Shown: piece after piece, positions 6,801 through 10,172 of the stretch
How positions within the stretch are numbered: the stretch's first letter is position 1
Layout of the letters: the number at the start of each line of letters is the position of its first letter
DNA from: JBFFXF01 sp041569895
GTDB lineage: Bacteria; Planctomycetota; UBA8108; JACQVS01
Reading direction: 5' to 3'
Length of the DNA stretch: 10,172 bases
Assembly (NCBI GenBank): GCA_041569895.1
Contig: JBFFXF010000271.1
Location: forward strand, 1 to 10,172
The notes under the pieces: generated by a model
What the model was told of the DNA's origin: nothing
What the model saw: only the letters and a program-made list of their open reading frames with translations
Database searches by the model: none
Translations under genes and position numbers: made by a program

Positions 6801-8561
6801 CCAGCCGTCCGGTCCCCAGATGAAAGAATTGAGCGTCTCGTGCGTGTCCTGGAAGCCCCATCCATCGAGGAGCACCTCGGGATCGCCGTCCGGCCTGTCG
6901 TCGCCGTCTCGGTCGGGGAAGAAGAGCAGGTAGGGTGCCGCGCCGACCCACACGCCGCCGAACCCGACCTCGAGCCCGCTCGCGAGGTTGATGCGCTCGA
7001 CGAAGACCTTGCGCGTCTCGAAGCTGCCGTCGCCGTCTCCGTCCTCGAGGATGACGACGCGGTCGCTGCCCTCGTTCCAGGCGCCCTCGTGCCCCCTGGC
7101 GCGCAGCGGATACGTGTGCGCCTCGATCACCCAGATGCGACCGCGCTCGTCGAACGTGAACGCGACCGGCTGGTGCAGCCTCGGCTCGGCCGCCACGAGG
7201 TCGACGCGGAATCCCGGCCGGGCGCGCATCGCGGCCCTGGCGCGATCCGGCGACAGCCCACTGGTGTGGAAGACGTCGCGTCGCTTCGGCTGCGCCGCTT
7301 CCCAGGTGGCGCGATCCACTCGCCGCCGCGAGTGCTTCAGGAAGAACGTTCCCTTCTTGTTGCCGACGACCAGGTCGGGGAGCCCGTCGCCGTCGACGTC
7401 GCCCGCGACGACCTGCGTCCCGATGCCCGAGTCGTTGTCGATCATGTACGGCACGTACTCGACCTCACCCGGTTCCGGCCGGGTCAGGCGGAACCAGTAG
7501 CTGACGGCGATGCCGCCGGCCTCGGGCTCGTTGTAGTGCGCCCAGAAGCGCTTTCCCGTGACGATGTCCCTCAGCCCATCGCCGTCCATGTCGATGAGGT
7601 CGATGGCGTGCAGGTTCGAGAACGCGACGTCGAACCGCGGTTGCAGGTCCTCCGGACGACCCGCCTTCTCGTGCGTCTCGCGGTCCGGCAGCGGTCCGTC
7701 CATGACGATATGCGGCAGGAACGTGATCGCCCCGTCGCGCTCGACGTTCTCGTACCACGCCAGCCCGAACCCGTGCGCGTTGAGGCTCGTGATGACGTCG
7801 TTGTCGCCGTCGCCGTCGACGTCGTACGCGTACATCTGCGCGCCGCCGCGGCCCGAGAAGCGGAACGGATGGTGCTTCCAGAGGCCGCCGTCGAGCGATT
7901 CGGGCTGCTCGTACCAGCCGCTGCGCTCGAGGAGATCGGTGCGGCCATCGCCGTTGACGTCGCCGATGCCGAGACCGTGCGTGTAGCGGCCGAGCTTGCG
8001 GTCCTCGGAGATGGCGACGAAGCGCCACGGCGCGGACGGCTTGTCGCGGTCGGGCACGGCGTAGCCGAAGCGGCCGCCGTTCTGGCAGATCAGCTCCGGC
8101 TCGCCATCACCGGTGATGTCCGCGAAGGTCGGCGACTCGTTGTCGACGCCGTCGAGGACGAGGTGGCGCTTCCAGTGGCCCTCGCCGCCGCGCGGGTTCT
8201 CGAACCACGAGGCGTCCCGCCCGGGGAAGCCGATGATCAGGATGTCGCGCCAGCCGTCGCGATCGAAGTCGTGTACGAAGGCGAAGAAGTTGTCGGAGTA
8301 GCCCTTCGGGTCGTGCGGCCTGGCCGGATAATACTCATGGCGCTTCTCGAAGGTCGGCCCCTCGTACCAGAAGGGACCGGCGATGAGGTCGTTGACCCGG
8401 TCACCGGAGACGTCGCCGAACGTCGCGCCCTCGCAGTAGAAGACGTCGGAGAGCCTGGTCCGCTCGAAGGAGTGGGTCCAGAGCTCCTCGCCGCGGACGG
8501 AGGACGTGGACAGGACCGACAGGAGCGAGAGTACGGCGAGTGATCGCAGTGCGATGCGCAT
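3888..8561 (-). CDS. Secreted FG-GAP / PVC-type heme-binding dehydrogenase-like protein
   Basis: A 1557-residue exported protein. Residues 1-24 form a signal peptide (hydrophobic core LAVLSLLSVLS, cleavage near VRG-EE). Residues 45-405 hold seven FG-GAP/VCBS repeats with DxDGDG-type calcium loops (about 50, 98, 149, 201, 247, 324, 389), enough for one seven-bladed propeller. Residues 445-825 match the Pirellula/Verrucomicrobium membrane-bound dehydrogenase-type domain, related to PQQ-dependent sugar dehydrogenases: YGCHGVFTHSRVGKPGTP, GTSNPWGIDFDD, DDIKTIADHRHYAGNIRDHA, GGGHAHCGALIYLGD, MNNIHGNR and YLIDWYDRNACHRT. Residues 830-1240 are helical HEAT-like repeats. Residues 1262-1392 form a single-heme cytochrome c domain with C1274, C1277 and H1278; M1369 of SLMPEG is the likely second ligand. 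Residues 1418-1552 look like a beta-sandwich carbohydrate-binding domain. The inferred role is extracytoplasmic oxidation or binding of sugar-like substrates; the substrate is unknown. The ATG at 8561 was chosen because it precedes the signal peptide and has AAGGG eight bases upstream. An in-frame ATG at 8735 would only translate the intergenic repeat. Confidence 0.95.
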   Translation of the reverse strand: MRIALRSLAVLSLLSVLSTSSVRGEELWTHSFERTRLSDVFYCEGATFGDVSGDRVNDLIAGPFWYEGPTFEKRHEYYPARPHDPKGYSDNFFAFVHDFDRDGWRDILIIGFPGRDASWFENPRGGEGHWKRHLVLDGVDNESPTFADITGDGEPELICQNGGRFGYAVPDRDKPSAPWRFVAISEDRKLGRYTHGLGIGDVNGDGRTDLLERSGWYEQPESLDGGLWKHHPFRFSGRGGAQMYAYDVDGDGDNDVITSLNAHGFGLAWYENVERDGAITFLPHIVMDGPLPDRETHEKAGRPEDLQPRFDVAFSNLHAIDLIDMDGDGLRDIVTGKRFWAHYNEPEAGGIAVSYWFRLTRPEPGEVEYVPYMIDNDSGIGTQVVAGDVDGDGLPDLVVGNKKGTFFLKHSRRRVDRATWEAAQPKRRDVFHTSGLSPDRARAAMRARPGFRVDLVAAEPRLHQPVAFTFDERGRIWVIEAHTYPLRARGHEGAWNEGSDRVVILEDGDGDGSFETRKVFVERINLASGLEVGFGGVWVGAAPYLLFFPDRDGDDRPDGDPEVLLDGWGFQDTHETLNSFIWGPDGWLYGCHGVFTHSRVGKPGTPDAERTPLNAGFWRYHPTRREFEVFAWGTSNPWGIDFDDRGQAFATACVIPHLYHVIQGARYQRQGGRHFSPHVYDDIKTIADHRHYAGNIRDHAWWGQEPRTPADTLEAGGGHAHCGALIYLGDGFPDGFRGKLLMNNIHGNRVNVDALERRGSGFVGRHERDFLIANDAWFRGINLECGPDGAVYLIDWYDRNACHRTQPLIWDRSNGRLYRVSYGNPQPRRPDLAALDDGELVALQRHSNDWYVRTARRLLQQRGGSPAVRRSLVAMLRDERDDARKLRALWALHVTGGLDESLAVEQLRSEHEYLRAWTIQLITEDHGVTAAERERLIAMSREDPSPVVRLYLASALQRLPIDDAVEIAGGLVARAEDEDDHNLPLMIWYGVEPIAASDPVRAMELARRSRISLVTRFVTRRVAFDIGRLEPIMTALAASTGASSQRLILEEMLEAFRHHADIAMPSGWKPVYEKLVSSESDAVRDLAHAVAVRFGDRRVFPVLRSTLANAEEPVEKRRHALRVLLGARDSDSVPVLQRLLGDDELRGEAIRALATFDDEGTPRAIVAQYARLTEAERRDALATLSSRPPYALALLRAVREGAVPRRDITAFTVRQLRSLGSEKVDETLEEVWGVVRESSSDKRELIEKYRAALTPERLAKADLANGRAVFDRECSQCHRLFGSGSDIAPDLTGSNRADLEYILENLLDPNAVVGKDYQMHLVALRDGRVVVGLITGETDSALTLRTTTDEVVIPKREIRSKQLTTSSLMPEGALEELPDDSVRDLVAYLASPTQILRAGAPVAVDPETHRVPGALEGEELTVIRVTRGDAGPQAMQGFGVDAWSGNSQLWWTGAKRGDRLEIAVPVGAAGRYAVDVALTRARDYGVVKLTWDGKAVEAPIDLYDPRVIPTGTLRLAELSLSQGQHRLGVEIVGANPKAVKAFMFGLDYVLLTPLEKE

Positions 8562-8569
8562 CGGCGATG

Positions 8570-8574
8570 CCCTT
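8570..8574 (-). promoter_or_regulatory. Shine-Dalgarno deciding the heme-protein start
   Basis: AAGGG on the minus strand, eight bases before the ATG at 8559-8561. It favours this start over the in-frame upstream ATG at 8733-8735, whose extension of 58 residues is a Gly-Thr run read from the hexamer repeat and precedes a clear signal peptide. Confidence 0.65.
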
Positions 8575-8587
8575 ACTTCGTGGGTGG

Positions 8588-8603
8588 CTCTTGATCCCAA
8601 GAG
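8588..8603 (-). promoter_or_regulatory. Leader hairpin upstream of the heme protein
   Basis: CTCTTG (8588-8593) and CAAGAG (8598-8603) form a perfect six-base-pair stem with a four-base loop. It lies 26 bases upstream of the heme-protein ATG, in the 5' leader if transcription starts farther upstream. It could be an mRNA structure or a protein-binding dyad. No U-tract follows it on either strand, so it is not a typical terminator. Confidence 0.4.
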
Positions 8604-8637
8604 TGGAGTTCGAAGAAGATGAGCATAATCAACAACT

Positions 8638-8647
8638 CCCGATCGGG
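8638..8647. promoter_or_regulatory. Perfect 10-bp palindrome in divergent promoter region
   Basis: CCCGATCGGG is a perfect palindrome in the most AT-rich part of the intergenic region, between the divergently oriented heme-protein and deacetylase genes. It could be an operator half-site pair. A 10-bp GC-rich palindrome can also occur by chance, so this is tentative. No convincing -35/-10 pair could be placed with standard spacing; a loose TATGCT-like hexamer occurs at 8622-8627 on the minus strand. Confidence 0.25.
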
Positions 8648-8673
8648 CCATCCGATTTCTGACGCCGCGTCTC

Positions 8674-8740
8674 GTACACGTTCCCGTTCCCGTTCCCGTT
8701 CCCGTACCCGTCCCCGAGACTTCGGAGTCGGGCACGGGAA
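8674..8740. repeat. Hexamer-phased inverted element, copy B
   Basis: The left arm (8674-8715) is seven six-base units: GTACAC, four perfect GTTCCC copies, GTACCC and GTCCCC. It runs into a hairpin. GACT (8718-8721) pairs with AGTC (8726-8729) around loop TCGG. After a two-base bulge, 8707-8715 pairs with 8730-8738 with a single C/C mismatch. The right arm GGGCACGGGAA has the same units as copy A, and 8725-8740 is identical to 2217-2232. The element sits between the divergent heme-protein and deacetylase genes. Its uniform perfect units suggest recent slippage expansion. Confidence 0.78.
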
Positions 8741-8782
8741 GTCGATTCGCGCTGCGACTCGAATCCGGCCGCCCTCTGCACC

Positions 8783-8786
8783 AGGA
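8783..8786 (+). promoter_or_regulatory. Shine-Dalgarno for the PIG-L deacetylase
   Basis: AGGA lies eight bases before the ATG at 8795-8797. It supports that start over the in-frame ATG at 8810, which would still keep the signal peptide core. Confidence 0.55.
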
Positions 8787-8794
8787 CAGCTCCC

Positions 8795-10172
8795 ATGACG
8801 ACGCGTTCGATGCACTGGTCTCACCACCGGCCTCACCGGCTCCCCACGCTCCTGCCCGCTCTGTTGGCCGGCGTCCTTGTCGCAGGCCCCACTCGCGCTC
8901 TCGATCCGGACCGGGGCGCCGCCGGCGTCCAGCGGGCCCTGCGCGCGCTGGCCACGACGGCGAGCGTGCTCCACATCGTCGGGCACCCGGACGACGAGGA
9001 CGGCGCGACGCTGACGGCGCTGGCGCGTCGTCACGGCGCGCGGACGATGATCCTGTCGCTGACCCGAGGCGAGGGCGGGGCCAACCTCATCTCGTCCGAC
9101 TTCTTCGACGGCCTCGGGATCCTGCGCACCCTCGAGTACCTGAAGGCCGCCCGCTTCTACGGTGCCGAGCTGTTCTTCACGCGCGCGGTCGATTACGGCT
9201 ACTCGAAGACGCTCGACGAGGCGCTGAAGACGTGGGACGGCGCCGAGACCATCCTCGGCGACGTCGTGCGGGTCATCCGGAGCGAACGGCCGGCGGTGGT
9301 CCTCTCGCGGTTCGACGGCACGCGGCGCGATGGCCACGGGCATCACCAGCTCGCCGGCGTGCTCGCGAGGGAGGCCCTTGATGCCGCGGCCGATCCGGAC
9401 CGCTTCCCCGAGCAGCTCGCCGCCGGACTGCGACCGTGGCAAGTCCCCAAGCTCTACCTTCCCGTGCGCGGCGCCGAGGGCGACGGCGCCATCGTCGAGA
9501 TCGACTCCGGCGAGTACGATCCGCTCGTCGGCGCCTCGTACGCGCAGGTGGCGCGCCACGGCTACGGCTTTCACCGGTCGCAGGGGATCATCGGTCACGA
9601 GGGACGCCCCGGTCCGCGCGTCGCCCGTTACCGGCTCGCGGCGTGCGCCATCGACGGTTACCGTCCGGCGCGCGAGTCGTCCGTCTTCGACGGGCTGGAC
9701 ATCTCGATCACGGGGATCGCGCGCCTCGCCGGGGCGCCGCCGGAAGAGCTCATCGCGGATCTGCGGGTCGTCGAGGGCGCGATCATGCGCGCGATGCACT
9801 CGTTCGATCCGCGGCAACCGCCCGGCGTCGTGGCGCATCTCGTCGACGGCCTGCGAGCGCTGCGTCGCGCGATCGATGGTGTTTCCGGGCTCCTCCCGGC
9901 GCGGGACGCGGACGCGGTGCGGGCGGCGCTCGTCCGCAAGGAGCGCCAGCTCGAGGAGGCGATCGTGGGGGCGCTCGCGTTGCACGTCGAGGTCTCGGTC
10001 GGCGACACCTCGATCGGGGGCCGGTCGCCCTTCTCCTCGGCCGGCACGTTTCGAGCCGCGGTGCCGGGCGACGCGTTTCGCGTGTCGATCGGTCTGGTCA
10101 ACCGGAGCGCCGTCGCCGTCACGCCTTTGCGCGCCCTCGTCGATGCGCCGGGTGGAGCGGTCGAGCTCGAGC
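8795..10172 (+). CDS. Secreted PIG-L/LmbE-family deacetylase, 3'-truncated
   Basis: The frame is open from ATG 8795 to the window end (459 residues plus one base) with no stop. PIG-L/LmbE enzymes are zinc-dependent amidases that remove acetyl groups from N-acetylglucosamine-type substrates; the substrate here is unknown. Residues 1-36 form a signal peptide (basic start, LLPALLAGVLVA core, cleavage near TRA-LD). The catalytic domain spans about 55-280. VGHPDDED (62-69) is the family's AHPDDE motif, with H64 and D67 as expected zinc ligands and D66 as the likely base. LSLTRGEGGANLIS (88-101), FFTRAVDYGYSKT (127-139) and DGHGHHQLAG (179-188), which supplies the third His ligand, are typical of the long exported subfamily of several hundred residues. 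From about 395 a beta-rich segment begins, probably an Ig-like/NEW3-type accessory domain that continues outside. The gene is divergent from the heme protein, with 233 bp between starts. Confidence 0.93.
   Translation, partial: MTTRSMHWSHHRPHRLPTLLPALLAGVLVAGPTRALDPDRGAAGVQRALRALATTASVLHIVGHPDDEDGATLTALARRHGARTMILSLTRGEGGANLISSDFFDGLGILRTLEYLKAARFYGAELFFTRAVDYGYSKTLDEALKTWDGAETILGDVVRVIRSERPAVVLSRFDGTRRDGHGHHQLAGVLAREALDAAADPDRFPEQLAAGLRPWQVPKLYLPVRGAEGDGAIVEIDSGEYDPLVGASYAQVARHGYGFHRSQGIIGHEGRPGPRVARYRLAACAIDGYRPARESSVFDGLDISITGIARLAGAPPEELIADLRVVEGAIMRAMHSFDPRQPPGVVAHLVDGLRALRRAIDGVSGLLPARDADAVRAALVRKERQLEEAIVGALALHVEVSVGDTSIGGRSPFSSAGTFRAAVPGDAFRVSIGLVNRSAVAVTPLRALVDAPGGAVELE

Noticed and set aside
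3987..8543. A 1518-codon open frame on the plus strand, antisense to the heme protein
   Set aside because: It is codon-on-codon antisense to a strongly recognised gene. Its stops could arise only where the sense gene uses TTA, CTA or TCA, which are rare at this GC content. The translation is charged and Arg/Val-rich, with no recognisable domain.
8562..8735. N-terminal extension of the heme protein to the ATG at 8735
   Set aside because: The 58 extra residues are a Gly-Thr run from the repeat followed by unstructured sequence. A good signal peptide and Shine-Dalgarno mark the start at 8561.
8674..8740. CRISPR array or binding-site iterons
   Set aside because: Units are only six bases with no spacers and no cas genes nearby; it is a simple-sequence repeat plus a hairpin.
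8573..9985. A 470-codon minus-strand frame over the PIG-L gene
   Set aside because: The plus strand carries a signal peptide, HPDDE and GHGHH motifs and a Shine-Dalgarno. The minus frame is Arg-rich, lacks domains and runs into the hexamer repeat.

Overview
The window is GC-rich and gene-dense. It reads as a chromosomal segment of a Planctomycetota-like bacterium, probably from an uncultured lineage. Two signals support this. The largest gene encodes a Pirellula/Verrucomicrobium-type heme-binding dehydrogenase-like protein. A secreted phosphoesterase ends in the dockerin-like repeat with an LFLGGP signature that is common in planctomycete exoproteins. Verrucomicrobiota or Acidobacteriota remain possible, since no rRNA or other marker gene is present.

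Layout: (1) 1-426, plus strand, the 3' part of the acetolactate synthase regulatory subunit gene (ilvN), cut by the window start. (2) 398-2068, minus strand, a polytopic membrane protein that resembles GT-C-type glycosyltransferases and overlaps the end of ilvN by 29 bp tail to tail. (3) 2069-2263, an intergenic gap holding a six-base-periodic inverted element. (4) 2264-3865, minus, a secreted purple-acid-phosphatase-like metallophosphoesterase with a C-terminal dockerin-like pair of repeats. (5) 3888-8561, minus, a 1557-residue secreted multidomain protein: seven FG-GAP repeats, a Piru/Ver dehydrogenase-like propeller, HEAT-like repeats, one c-type heme site and a C-terminal beta-sandwich. 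It lies 22 bp upstream of the phosphoesterase gene, so the two probably form one transcription unit. (6) 8562-8794, a divergent intergenic region with a leader hairpin, a perfect palindrome and a second copy of the six-base-periodic element. (7) 8795-10172, plus, the 5' part of a secreted PIG-L/LmbE-family deacetylase gene, cut by the window end.

Genes 4, 5 and 7 all start with export signals and carry catalytic or binding domains typical of extracytoplasmic breakdown of complex substrates. The inferred theme is a small exoenzyme locus: redox or carbohydrate-binding heme protein, phosphoesterase and amide deacetylase. No shared substrate can be proved from sequence. The ilvN gene and the membrane protein look unrelated to that locus. 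The least ordinary non-coding signal is the pair of hexamer-phased hairpin elements, one in each sizeable intergenic gap, which share an identical 16-base core. I found no tRNA, rRNA, CRISPR array, transposase or convincing U-tract terminator. No gene-free stretch exceeds 300 bases.
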